Below, piece after piece: positions 25,639-33,365 of a DNA stretch of 36,399 bases (within the stretch, counting starts at the first letter, position 1; the number at the start of each line of letters is the position of its first letter). The notes below the pieces were generated by a model that ran no database searches, was not told the origin of the DNA, and saw nothing but the letters and a program-made list of their open reading frames with translations. Position numbers and translations under genes: made by a program. Source of the stretch: Candidatus Omnitrophota bacterium (GTDB lineage Bacteria > Omnitrophota > Gorgyraeia > 2-01-FULL-45-10); contig JAPLMI010000128.1 of the NCBI GenBank assembly GCA_026387115.1, forward strand, positions 1-36,399, written 5' to 3'.

Positions 25639-27538
25639 ACTGATATCCATACTCCTCGCCTTCATCATCTTCTTCGCGCCGTTCGCGATCGGCACCGTAG
25701 CGGCGTGGTCTGAATTCGTCCTCAGAATTTCCATCCTGGCGATTTTTTTCCTGTTTGTAATAAAATCGGTAAAAGGCGGTGTTTTAGAGTACAAAACAGG
25801 CGCTCTGAATGTATTTTTTACCGTCTTTATCCTATACATGGCATTTCAGGTGTTATTTAAGACGAGCATCCTGCCGCGTTACACTACGAACGCCCTGGAG
25901 ATCACGGTCATATATTTTATGCTCTATTTTGTTGTGGCGGGCATGGTGAAAAAAGAGGAAGATGTCCACAACATAATCTCCCGGATAACCATAACGGGTT
26001 TTCTTGTATCGGCGCTCGGAATAGTTCAATTTCTCACGAAAACCGATAAAATATACTGGATACGGCCTGTTCGCAGCGGTTCTTTTTTCGGCCCATTTGT
26101 CAACGAAAACCACTTTGCCTGTTACATATCCATGGCGGCCTTAGTTACGTTAGGCGGTATTGTGTCGAGCGTGCGCAAGTGGAAGCGAATACCGCCCGAC
26201 ATGCCGTTCAAATATATGGTCCTGAATGTGTTTGAAAATATCCTGAACGAAAAGACGCTATTCAAGATATTAGCGTTCGCTGTTATGGCCGCCTCGCTAT
26301 TCTTATCCAAATCCAGAAGCGGCATGGTATTCTTCCTTGCCTCCATGGCGTTTTTTATCCTGTTTGCCGCTTCCGGAAAAAATACAAAAAAGATCGTCTG
26401 GATCGCGCTTCTGGGAATCCTCGCCTCTATTCTATTACTGGACAGGATAGGGGTTGATACAGCGGTTTCAAGACTCGGGTCTGTATTTAAATCCGGCGAA
26501 TACGAGGGAAGGTTAACCTTGTATATGCAGGGCCTGAAGATATTGACGGATTATCCTTTATTCGGGACGGGCATCGGAACATTCGCCAATATTTTTCCGA
26601 TCTATCAGTTTGGATCGGAACTCCTGTATTATATGCATCTTCACAACGATATATTGCAGCTTCTCATAGAAGCCGGGGTGATAGGGTTTATAATAATATC
26701 GATGCCGTTCCTGGCCTTTATTATGAAATTTATTTCGAGGCTTGCCGGGGCATCCGATACTTATAAATATTGTGTCGGCTTAAGCATTCTCGCCTCATTA
26801 TTCTATTTGAGCCTCCATAGCCTGACGGATTTCAGCATGCGGCTGAATGCCATATCGTCCTTATTTGTGATTTTGACGGCCGTTTCAACGCCGCTTTTGG
26901 ATCCGGGAGGGAAAAGAGAGCTTCATATAAAAGGTAAAATCGCAAAACCCCTACTTTACACAGCCTTGACCGTTGTTTTTATCTCTTTTCTCTTTTTGGC
27001 GTCAAGGCCTTTTATTATTACACTGCTCTGTGAAAAAGGGCAAAGCGACTTGTCTTTTAGGCTTGCGATGAGGCTGGACCCTAAGAACGACGCGGTATAT
27101 TTCGACTATTGCGGCTTCATTCTCGATAAGCTTGGCAGGAAAGAGATTAAGGAACAGGACGCGTATGAAACGGCGATAAAGGCGCTGGATAAAGCCATAC
27201 AGCTCAATCCTTACAAAACCAAATATTTAACTGCAAAGGGAGAAATATGTTCTCGGCGGCACGACTACGGAAGGGCCTTCGATCTTTTGAGAAAAGCGGC
27301 TTTAATGGAGCCTGATAATTCGAAGATAAATCTTATATACTCTTATATGATATTCTGGAAAGCCGTCAATGAGATAGATGCTTCGGAAAGGGAAAGGCTG
27401 TTAACTTTAGGCCTAGCGTATTACAAGCGCGCGACAGCCTTAAGTAAACACATCCATTTATACATGATAATAAACGATAAGGGGGATTACCAGCTTTTGA
27501 AGTCGATACTTAAAGATATCGGTATTGATATAGAATGA
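25631..27538 (+). CDS. O-antigen-ligase-like membrane protein with C-terminal TPRs
   Basis: A 635-residue protein. The first ~450 residues are polytopic, with the Wzy_C/WaaL signature GTGIGTFANIFP and then HLHNDILQLLIEAGVIGF near residues 318-350, the periplasmic loop bearing the conserved histidine. After a last membrane segment (~435-455) comes a soluble tail with TPR-like helices (LDKAIQLNPYKTKYLTAKGE and LLRKAALMEPDNSKI). The family transfers polyprenyl-linked glycans to an acceptor, or polymerises them. The start is a TTG overlapping the kinase stop by 8 nt; there is no near ATG. Being a second polymerase-type protein in the locus, it more likely acts as ligase. Confidence 0.85.
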   Translation: MNKLISILLAFIIFFAPFAIGTVAAWSEFVLRISILAIFFLFVIKSVKGGVLEYKTGALNVFFTVFILYMAFQVLFKTSILPRYTTNALEITVIYFMLYFVVAGMVKKEEDVHNIISRITITGFLVSALGIVQFLTKTDKIYWIRPVRSGSFFGPFVNENHFACYISMAALVTLGGIVSSVRKWKRIPPDMPFKYMVLNVFENILNEKTLFKILAFAVMAASLFLSKSRSGMVFFLASMAFFILFAASGKNTKKIVWIALLGILASILLLDRIGVDTAVSRLGSVFKSGEYEGRLTLYMQGLKILTDYPLFGTGIGTFANIFPIYQFGSELLYYMHLHNDILQLLIEAGVIGFIIISMPFLAFIMKFISRLAGASDTYKYCVGLSILASLFYLSLHSLTDFSMRLNAISSLFVILTAVSTPLLDPGGKRELHIKGKIAKPLLYTALTVVFISFLFLASRPFIITLLCEKGQSDLSFRLAMRLDPKNDAVYFDYCGFILDKLGRKEIKEQDAYETAIKALDKAIQLNPYKTKYLTAKGEICSRRHDYGRAFDLLRKAALMEPDNSKINLIYSYMIFWKAVNEIDASERERLLTLGLAYYKRATALSKHIHLYMIINDKGDYQLLKSILKDIGIDIE

Positions 27539-28279
27539 CTAATTATACTGTGAGCCCTCGGGGGGGGCGGAATCATTCATTTGATCCGTATGCGTAATAT
27601 CGGTTGGAGGCTGTGTTAATCCCGCAATTTCGCAAAGTTTCTTAACGTCGACATCGTGCAAGGTGTATGTGCTCGTAACCAGTTTTGTTTTCCACCCCTC
27701 AAAAGTTAACGGCCCGACGGGATCGAGGCCAAGCTGTTCAACGACCTGGTCTATAACTTTATCCAGAGACGCTAGTCTTTCCTTGGCCGTTTGCCCCGGC
27801 AGATAAGACGCTAATACATCGTCCCTGGGAATCATGCCGTTATGCGTTTTCTGATACTCACTTTTAAGCTTTGCCGTCAACTCGTTCAGCACCCTATTGA
27901 TTCTACGCGTTTGAAGATTTTCTAAAACCCACCTCGTAAACTGGAACTTCCTGGGATCCGGCGCTTCCTGGTTGGCCATCATCCTTTCATACGCCGCGAC
28001 ATCCGCCCAGTTGACCGGCTTCTTTTCCATGACGCCTTTTAACGTTTCGACCGACTCGCCGGATACAAGCTCTATGGTTTGGCCGCCCGTTTTTACCACA
28101 ACCGTCCCGCTGAAACTGGAGACCTTTGTTATGACAGCCTTACCCTGAGCGTCTTTAATATCCTGCGCGAAGGTCTTGTCCTGTTCGGCAGATGCGCCCT
28201 GGGCCATGGCGGAAGAGAGGACGAGCGCGTTTGTTATTACGAGCATAACCATTAAATTTAATAAAAAGACTTTCTTCAT
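27539..28279 (-). CDS. Secreted protein of unknown function
   Basis: About 246 residues from the second of two in-frame ATGs; the one at 28279 is preceded by AAAGGAG nine bases away, while that at 28300 would make this Shine-Dalgarno coding. An N-terminal signal peptide (KVFLLNLMVMLVITNALVLSSAMA) ends in a good AxA cleavage site. A short FecR-like beta segment follows (FSGTVVVKTGGQTIELVSGE), then a helical, charged region and a CEIAGLTQPP segment. I do not recognise the family. It is the only minus-strand gene, has its own promoter, and its stop directly abuts that of the ligase gene. Confidence 0.8.
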   Translation of the reverse strand: MKKVFLLNLMVMLVITNALVLSSAMAQGASAEQDKTFAQDIKDAQGKAVITKVSSFSGTVVVKTGGQTIELVSGESVETLKGVMEKKPVNWADVAAYERMMANQEAPDPRKFQFTRWVLENLQTRRINRVLNELTAKLKSEYQKTHNGMIPRDDVLASYLPGQTAKERLASLDKVIDQVVEQLGLDPVGPLTFEGWKTKLVTSTYTLHDVDVKKLCEIAGLTQPPTDITHTDQMNDSAPPEGSQYN

Positions 28280-28306
28280 ATCCCGTCTCCTTTTTATCAT
28301 GTAATA

Positions 28307-28335
28307 AATATACCCTGTTCATGCCGGTTTGTCAA
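28307..28335 (-). promoter_or_regulatory. Promoter of the minus-strand secreted-protein gene
   Basis: On the minus strand, TTGACA (28335-28330) and TATATT (28312-28307) are spaced by 17 nt. It lies just upstream of the AAAGGAG box and the 28279 start. The leader would be short. Confidence 0.75.
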
Positions 28336-28361
28336 GTCCTTCGAAAAAAGCAAAAAAGCGC

Positions 28362-28390
28362 TTGACAAAAAATCGGGAATATGAGATAAT
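28362..28390 (+). promoter_or_regulatory. Promoter of the pyr operon
   Basis: TTGACA at 28362-28367 and GATAAT at 28385-28390 with a 17 nt spacer, preceded by A-tracts (AAAAAAGCAAAAAAG) that could act as an UP element. The predicted start is near 28397, directly before the PyrR hairpin. It is back-to-back with the minus-strand promoter; the two -35 boxes are 26 bp apart. Confidence 0.85.
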
Positions 28391-28414
28391 TACTGCAATA
28401 ATAAACTGATTCAA

Positions 28415-28449
28415 CCTTTTAAACCCGGTCCTTGAGAGGCCGGAAAAGG
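28415..28449 (+). promoter_or_regulatory. PyrR-binding RNA hairpin
   Basis: The transcript can fold with a lower stem CCTTTT (28415-28420) / AAAAGG (28444-28449), an internal purine bulge, an upper stem CCGGTC / GGCCGG, and a loop containing the TCCTTGAGAGG stretch close to the known PyrR box (UCC..G.GAGG). PyrR bound to UMP or UTP stabilises such hairpins. Here the 3' strand is also the Shine-Dalgarno of the leader ORF. Confidence 0.8.
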
Positions 28450-28458
28450 AGAGATGGT

Positions 28459-28521
28459 ATGAGAATAATGGCCCGTTTATCTGAATATTCCAGATATGCG
28501 GGTTTTTTTGTGCCTGCCTGA
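28459..28521 (+). CDS. pyr leader peptide (20 codons)
   Basis: ATG at 28459 is preceded by AAAAGGAGAG (core AGGAG at 28447-28451, 7 nt spacing), an excellent ribosome-binding site. The frame codes MRIMARLSEY... and ends in FFVPA, with TGA at 28519-28521. It runs through the whole terminator hairpin and its T-tract and stops 9 nt before the pyrR ATG. A ribosome translating it would prevent the terminator from folding. It resembles the enterobacterial pyrL arrangement in logic but not in sequence. Confidence 0.6.
   Translation: MRIMARLSEYSRYAGFFVPA
28471..28509 (+). terminator. Attenuator terminator in the pyr leader
   Basis: Stem CCCG plus TATCTG (28472-28483) pairs with CAGATA plus CGGG (28491-28502) across a small TT/TG internal mismatch, with loop AATATTC, and is followed directly by seven T (28503-28509). 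It is a strong intrinsic terminator located before pyrR. Confidence 0.88.
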
Positions 28522-28530
28522 GGTGAAAAT

Positions 28531-29076
28531 ATGAAGATAAAAGAAAAAACCAGGTTATTAGACGGCGCGGCCATAGACAGGGCCCTCGGGAGGATTGCGC
28601 ACGAGATAATGGAGAAGCTTAAATCCGTGGAGGATATTGCCATAGTCGGCATAAAGAACCGGGGGGCATATCTGGCCGAAAGGCTTGCCAAAAAGATCGG
28701 GGCCATATCCGGCAAATCGGTGCCGGTGGGAGCGCTCGACATAACGTTGTACAGGGACGACCTTACCGAAGCCTCTGATCAGCCCGTCGTCCACGCGACC
28801 GAAATAGATTTCGACATCGGAGATAAGAAGGTGATCCTGGTGGACGATGTCCTTTATACGGGAAGGACGATAAGGTGCGCGCTCGACGCGCTCATAGACT
28901 TCGGCAGGCCCGGCATGATACAGCTTGCGGTCCTCATCGACCGCGGCCACAGGGAACTTCCGATAAGGGCGGATTATGTAGGTAAGAACGTGCCGACTTC
29001 GACGAAAGAGGTAGTCGAGGTGAGGCTAGCGGAGTCCGACGGCAAGGACGAAGTGGTGCTTTGCGAGAAGGAATAG
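28531..29076 (+). CDS. pyrR: Bifunctional pyr operon regulator / uracil phosphoribosyltransferase
   Basis: A 181-residue PyrR of usual length. The type I PRTase PRPP loop is VILVDDVLYTGRT (residues 101-113), an upstream flexible loop carries DITLYRDDLT, and basic residues near the N-terminus and in VLIDRGHRELPIRADYVG form the RNA-binding face known from Bacillus PyrR. It binds pyr leader RNA when UMP/UTP is high and also makes UMP from uracil and PRPP. As first gene of the operon, behind a PyrR hairpin and a terminator, it should be autoregulated. Its start has AGGTG eight bases upstream. Confidence 0.96.
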   Translation: MKIKEKTRLLDGAAIDRALGRIAHEIMEKLKSVEDIAIVGIKNRGAYLAERLAKKIGAISGKSVPVGALDITLYRDDLTEASDQPVVHATEIDFDIGDKKVILVDDVLYTGRTIRCALDALIDFGRPGMIQLAVLIDRGHRELPIRADYVGKNVPTSTKEVVEVRLAESDGKDEVVLCEKE

Positions 29077-29077
29077 T

Positions 29078-30022
29078 ATGGATAAGAAGACAGCCTGGAC
29101 TAAAAAAGACCTCCTGGGATTAGAGTACCTTTCGCGCGAGGAGATAGAGCTTATACTCTATACGGCCGCAAGCTTCAAAGAGGTCACTACCCGCCAGATC
29201 AAAAAGGTCCCCACCCTGCGCGGCAAGACGGTGGTGAACCTGTTCTATGAACCGTCGACGAGGACCCGCACATCGTTTGAGCTCGCCGCAAAAAGGCTTT
29301 CGGCGGACGTCATAAATATCGAAATAGAGACTTCAAGTGTTAAAAAAGGAGAGACGCTGATAGACACCGGCCGGAACATCGAAGCCCTCAAGATAGATAT
29401 AATCGTGGTGCGCCACAACTGTTCGGGCGCGCCGAACATCCTTTCGCGCGCCGTAAAGGCAAGGGTCATAAACGCCGGCGATGGTTGGCACGAACACCCG
29501 ACCCAGGCGCTCCTCGACATGTTTACGCTTAAGTCGAAACTCGGGCGGATAGAGGGCCTGAATGTGAGCATAATCGGCGATATCGCCCATTCGCGCGTCG
29601 CGCGCTCCAACATCTGGGGGCTTACCAAACTCGGCGCCAAAGTGACCGTCTGCGCCCCGCCGGTGCTGATACCGGTGGGAATAGAGAATATGGGTGTTAG
29701 GGTTACCAGCGATATCGACGAGGCGCTTGGGGATGCCGACGCGATAAACGTCCTCAGGATGCAGTTTGAGCGGGACGGCCTTACGGCCTTTCCGTCGAAA
29801 CTGGAATATTTCAAACAATACGGCATAACCAACGACAGGCTTAAAAAATGTAAAAAAGATATCGTTGTCATGCACCCGGGCCCTATCAACAGAGGCATAG
29901 AGATGTCCAGCGAAGTGGCCGACGGAAAAAATTCCGTAATATTGGAACAGGTCACGAACGGCATAGCTGTCAGGATGGCGGCGCTGTATCTGGTTGCTTA
30001 CGCGAAAGAGGCGGCAAAGTGA
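29078..30022 (+). CDS. pyrB: Aspartate carbamoyltransferase catalytic subunit
   Basis: A 314-residue ATCase. The carbamoyl-phosphate site STRTRTS is at residues 60-66, the mobile-loop lysine lies in VKKGETLID (near 91), HPTQALLD carries further substrate contacts, and the HPGPINRG motif is near the C-terminus. It joins carbamoyl phosphate and aspartate in the second step of UMP synthesis. No pyrI regulatory gene is beside it, as in Gram-positive-type operons. The start follows the pyrR stop by one base, with GAAGGA in the end of pyrR as its ribosome site. Confidence 0.97.
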   Translation: MDKKTAWTKKDLLGLEYLSREEIELILYTAASFKEVTTRQIKKVPTLRGKTVVNLFYEPSTRTRTSFELAAKRLSADVINIEIETSSVKKGETLIDTGRNIEALKIDIIVVRHNCSGAPNILSRAVKARVINAGDGWHEHPTQALLDMFTLKSKLGRIEGLNVSIIGDIAHSRVARSNIWGLTKLGAKVTVCAPPVLIPVGIENMGVRVTSDIDEALGDADAINVLRMQFERDGLTAFPSKLEYFKQYGITNDRLKKCKKDIVVMHPGPINRGIEMSSEVADGKNSVILEQVTNGIAVRMAALYLVAYAKEAAK

Positions 30023-30086
30023 AACCTCGCATATACCCGACTTTACACTTAGAGAGGTTCCATGTGCAATGGTATCGAGGTGGCAC

Positions 30087-31358
30087 ATGAAATATCTCAT
30101 AAAAGGCGGGCATGTCATAGATCCGGCCAATAAAATCGACGGCATCTTCGATATTTTGATCTGTGACGGTAAGATAGAAAAGATCGGCAAGGATCTCGGC
30201 ATAAAAAGGGACGAGGTGATCGACGCTAAGGGTAAGATCGTCGCGCCCGGATTTGTCGACATGCATGTCCACTTAAGAGAGCCGGGTAGAGAAGATGAGG
30301 AGACGGTATATAGCGGGACGCGCGCCGCCATAAAGGGCGGGTTCACGACGGTCGCCTGCATGCCCAACACCGAACCGCCTACTGATAACCCGGCCGCGGC
30401 CAACACCTTAAGGGCTATAATAAAAAAAGACGCTGCCTGTAACGTCGTAATCGTCGGTACGATAACGGAATTAAGGCAAGGCCTGAAGCTAACCGAGTTC
30501 CTTCGCATGAAGGAGGCCGGCGTCACGGCCTTCTCCGACGATGGGTCATCGGTGGACGACTGGGCGCTCCTGGCAGGCGCTCTCTCCGAAGCCGCGGCTC
30601 AAGGGCTTGTCATGATAGAACATTGTGAAGATAAGAAACTCTCCGCCGGTGGAGTTATGAATGCCGGCTTCATGGCGACAAAGATGGGATTAAAAGGCAT
30701 TTCGGGCGCATCAGAATACGAAAGGGTGCAAAGGAACATAGACTTGGCCCGTAAGAAACTTTCCGGCATACACATAGCCCATGTAAGCTGTAAAGAATCG
30801 GTTGATTTGATACGTAAGGCGAAGCGCGACGGCGTAAAAGTGACGGCGGAGACCGCGCCCCACTACTTCGCGCTAACCGAGGATTGCTGCGCGGCGTACG
30901 ATACTAACACAAAAATGAACCCGCCGCTACGTTCAAAAGAGGATGTCGAAGCGGTAAAAAAGGGCCTTGCCGACGGGACGATCGACACGATAGCGACAGA
31001 CCACGCCCCTCACACCGACGCCGAAAAGGACGTGGAATTTGACTCTGCGCCGTTCGGAATAATAGGCCTCGAGACGGCTTTAAGCCTTGCTGTAACGGAG
31101 CTGGTCGATAAAAAAGTCTTATCCTGGAGCGAGCTCATAATGAAGATGTCGGCAAATCCGGCGAGGATATTGAGGATAGAAAAAGGCGCTTTATCAGCTG
31201 GAAGCTCCGCCGATATCGTTATAATCGATCCGGACAAAGAGTATATTTATAAAAAGGATTCTATCGGATCCAAATCTAAAAATTCGCCATTCATAGACTG
31301 GAAACTGAAGGCAAAGGTTACGCATGTATTTATGGGTGGAAAACCATGCCTTTTATAG
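30087..31358 (+). CDS. pyrC: Dihydroorotase (type I)
   Basis: A 423-residue amidohydrolase. Zinc ligands are H60 and H62 (DMHVHLREPG), an Asp in FSDDGSS at 151/152 that replaces the carboxylated lysine of other classes, H179, H232 and D305 (TDHAPHT). It cyclises carbamoyl aspartate to dihydroorotate. The start chosen has GAGGTGG just upstream; a longer frame back to 29994 overlaps pyrB and has no family homology. The 64 nt gap after pyrB holds a loose AACCTC/GAGGTT hairpin without a T-tract. It overlaps the next gene by 13 nt. Confidence 0.96.
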   Translation: MKYLIKGGHVIDPANKIDGIFDILICDGKIEKIGKDLGIKRDEVIDAKGKIVAPGFVDMHVHLREPGREDEETVYSGTRAAIKGGFTTVACMPNTEPPTDNPAAANTLRAIIKKDAACNVVIVGTITELRQGLKLTEFLRMKEAGVTAFSDDGSSVDDWALLAGALSEAAAQGLVMIEHCEDKKLSAGGVMNAGFMATKMGLKGISGASEYERVQRNIDLARKKLSGIHIAHVSCKESVDLIRKAKRDGVKVTAETAPHYFALTEDCCAAYDTNTKMNPPLRSKEDVEAVKKGLADGTIDTIATDHAPHTDAEKDVEFDSAPFGIIGLETALSLAVTELVDKKVLSWSELIMKMSANPARILRIEKGALSAGSSADIVIIDPDKEYIYKKDSIGSKSKNSPFIDWKLKAKVTHVFMGGKPCLL

Positions 31359-32578
31359 CCGATTTCCACATTCACTCGAAATACTCGCGCGCGACATCCA
31401 GGGATATGGATTTGGGAAATCTTACCAAATGGGCGAAGATAAAGGGCATTTCGATGATGGGCACCGGCGACTTCACCCACCCTGTCTGGCTTTCGGAGTT
31501 AAAGAGTAAATTACAAGAGGTTGAACGCGGCCTATACGTTTATAACGGAATATATTTCATACTTACGGCCGAAGTTTCGAATATATACTTCAAGGCCGGC
31601 AGGACGAGAAAAGTCCACAACATCATATTTGCGCCGGACCTGAAAACCGTCGACGAAATAAATTCCGCTTTCTCGGAGTACGGCGACCTGTCCAGCGACG
31701 GACGGCCGATCCTGAGGCTCGAATGCGATAAGATGGTCCGGGATATTTACAGGATAGACCCGGACATATTTTTCGTCCCCGGCCACGCCTGGACGCCGCA
31801 TTTCAGCATATTCGGGTCGAACTCGGGATTCGACGCCCCCGAAGAATGTTTCGAGGATGAGACACCGAAGATATTTTCGATCGAGACGGGATTATCAAGT
31901 GATCCAAAGATGAACTGGAGATGGTCAAAGGCGGACAGGTTCTGCCTCACGTCGAACTCAGATTCACATTCTCCGTCGAAGATCGGTCGGGAAGCGAATG
32001 TTTTTAAGGATAAGATCAATTATAAAGAGCTTATCGATATATTAAGGACGAAAGATAAGGCCAGATTCCTGTATACGATAGAATTTTTTCCGGAGGAAGG
32101 CAAGTACCACTGGGACGGCCACCGGGCCTGTTCAAGCGCGCTTTCGCCGAAGGAGGCGCTGGCGCTGAACAATACCTGCCCGGTTTGCGGCAAGAAAGTT
32201 ACGATAGGTGTCATGCACCGGGTGGAAGGCTTTGCCGACAGGCCGGAAGGCTATATTGATGAATCGAGCCCGTCTTTCAAAAGCGTTGTGCCGCTCGCGG
32301 AGATAATAGGCGGCGCGTTTAAGGTGAGCCCCGACTCGGTAAAAGTGGAGAAAGAGTATTTTCAGCTCATAAAGAATTTCGGGACTGAATTTAATATACT
32401 TATTTATATGGATGAAGCCGAATTAAAGGCGAACCTGCCGGAGAGGATCGCGAAAGGCATCATCAACGTCCGTAAAGGCGATGTCCGGATCTGCCCCGGA
32501 TACGACGGCGAATACGGAAAGGTGAAGGTTTTTAAGGAGGGTGAAGAAACCTCTGAAAAACAGCTAAGCTTCTTTTAG
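31346..32578 (+). CDS. Endonuclease Q (EndoQ), PHP-fold DNA-repair nuclease
   Basis: A 410-residue protein close in length and layout to archaeal EndoQ. The PHP domain holds H8 and H10 (FHIHSKYS), D42/H45 (GTGDFTHP), E76, H91, H147 and D206/H208 (NSDSHSPS), the metal cluster expected for a nuclease. A zinc-finger region has C262, C278 and C281 (CPVCGKK). EndoQ cuts DNA 5' of uracil, hypoxanthine and other deaminated or abasic sites. The last residues are KQLSFF, matching the bacterial beta-clamp-binding consensus QLSLF. It is translationally coupled to pyrC. The related name 'PHP domain-containing protein' would also be used. Confidence 0.88.
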   Translation: MPFIADFHIHSKYSRATSRDMDLGNLTKWAKIKGISMMGTGDFTHPVWLSELKSKLQEVERGLYVYNGIYFILTAEVSNIYFKAGRTRKVHNIIFAPDLKTVDEINSAFSEYGDLSSDGRPILRLECDKMVRDIYRIDPDIFFVPGHAWTPHFSIFGSNSGFDAPEECFEDETPKIFSIETGLSSDPKMNWRWSKADRFCLTSNSDSHSPSKIGREANVFKDKINYKELIDILRTKDKARFLYTIEFFPEEGKYHWDGHRACSSALSPKEALALNNTCPVCGKKVTIGVMHRVEGFADRPEGYIDESSPSFKSVVPLAEIIGGAFKVSPDSVKVEKEYFQLIKNFGTEFNILIYMDEAELKANLPERIAKGIINVRKGDVRICPGYDGEYGKVKVFKEGEETSEKQLSFF

Positions 32579-32588
32579 GGTGTAAGGT

Positions 32589-33365
32589 ATGAAGCGACTC
32601 CAATGCGGAATATCAGAGAATGAGAAAATAGCGCAAAGCTTTTATAAGATGCGCGTGGAATCACTTTATCTTGCGAGAAATTCAAAACCCGGCCAATTTA
32701 TCGAAGTCCAGTGCTCCGATGGTATTGAACCGCTCCTCCGCCGGCCGCTCGGCGTGCACAGAATATTGAAGAACGGAATCGATTTGTTGTACGAAGTCGT
32801 AGGGAAGGGCACCGCAATGCTTTCGGAAAAGAAGGCCGGTGAGGAGATCGATCTGATCGGGCCGCTGGGCAACGGATTCATGTTAAACGAAAAAACTATA
32901 CTAGTAGCAGGCGGTATCGGCATTGCACCATTGTTAGCATTAGCTGAACAATTAGCGTATAGTAAAAAACAAAAAATTCATGTTTTCATAGGAGCAAAAA
33001 CTAAAGAACATATAATATGTGCAGAAGATTTTAAAAAAATAGGATGCGATGTGAGCGTGTCAACTGAGGATGGTTCGAGAGGTTATAAAGGGTTAGTTAC
33101 AAATTTGCTGAACAAATTATTTGACGATGAAACGATAAAACCATCTAACGATACAACGATATATGCCTGCGGCCCCGTCGGAATGTTGAAGACGGTAGCT
33201 CGAATTGCCAAGACTAATCAAATCCCATGCCAGGTCTCGCTCGAAGAGCGTATGGCTTGCGGCGTCGGTGTTTGCTTAGGTTGTCCGGTCAAGGTTAAAG
33301 GCGGAGAATACAAAATGGTCTGCAAAGACGGCCCGGTCTTCAATGCGGAGGAGATAGCGTGGTAG
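32589..33365 (+). CDS. pyrK: Dihydroorotate dehydrogenase electron-transfer subunit
   Basis: A 258-residue FAD/2Fe-2S protein. The FAD motif is RRPLGVHR (near 51-58), the NAD-binding strand is VAGGIGIAPLLALAEQL, CGPVGML follows, and the 2Fe-2S ligands are in ACGVGVCLGCPVKV plus VCKDGPVF. It passes electrons from dihydroorotate, through PyrD, to NAD+. An internal stretch near 32940-33120 is markedly AT-rich compared with its flanks (about 31% G+C by hand count over 180 bases). Start ATG with AAGG upstream; it overlaps pyrD by 7 nt. Confidence 0.95.
   Translation: MKRLQCGISENEKIAQSFYKMRVESLYLARNSKPGQFIEVQCSDGIEPLLRRPLGVHRILKNGIDLLYEVVGKGTAMLSEKKAGEEIDLIGPLGNGFMLNEKTILVAGGIGIAPLLALAEQLAYSKKQKIHVFIGAKTKEHIICAEDFKKIGCDVSVSTEDGSRGYKGLVTNLLNKLFDDETIKPSNDTTIYACGPVGMLKTVARIAKTNQIPCQVSLEERMACGVGVCLGCPVKVKGGEYKMVCKDGPVFNAEEIAW

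Noticed and set aside
27500..27560. Bidirectional terminator between the ligase gene and the minus-strand gene
   Set aside because: The stop codons are adjacent and no GC-rich stem followed by T or A tract is found around them.
29994..30086. Upstream extension of the dihydroorotase frame
   Set aside because: It overlaps pyrB and codes no family sequence. The ATG at 30087 has a strong GAGGTGG site and begins at the expected family N-terminus.
30023..30086. Second PyrR-binding site between pyrB and pyrC
   Set aside because: An AACCTC/GAGGTT pairing and a GAGAGG string are present, but the UCC half of the box and a compact two-stem fold are missing, and no terminator follows.
29245..30526. Long minus-strand open frames (up to 397 codons) opposite pyrB and pyrC
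   Set aside because: They mirror strongly coding plus-strand genes, lack recognisable motifs and have no good start site; the openness follows from codon bias of pyrB and pyrC.
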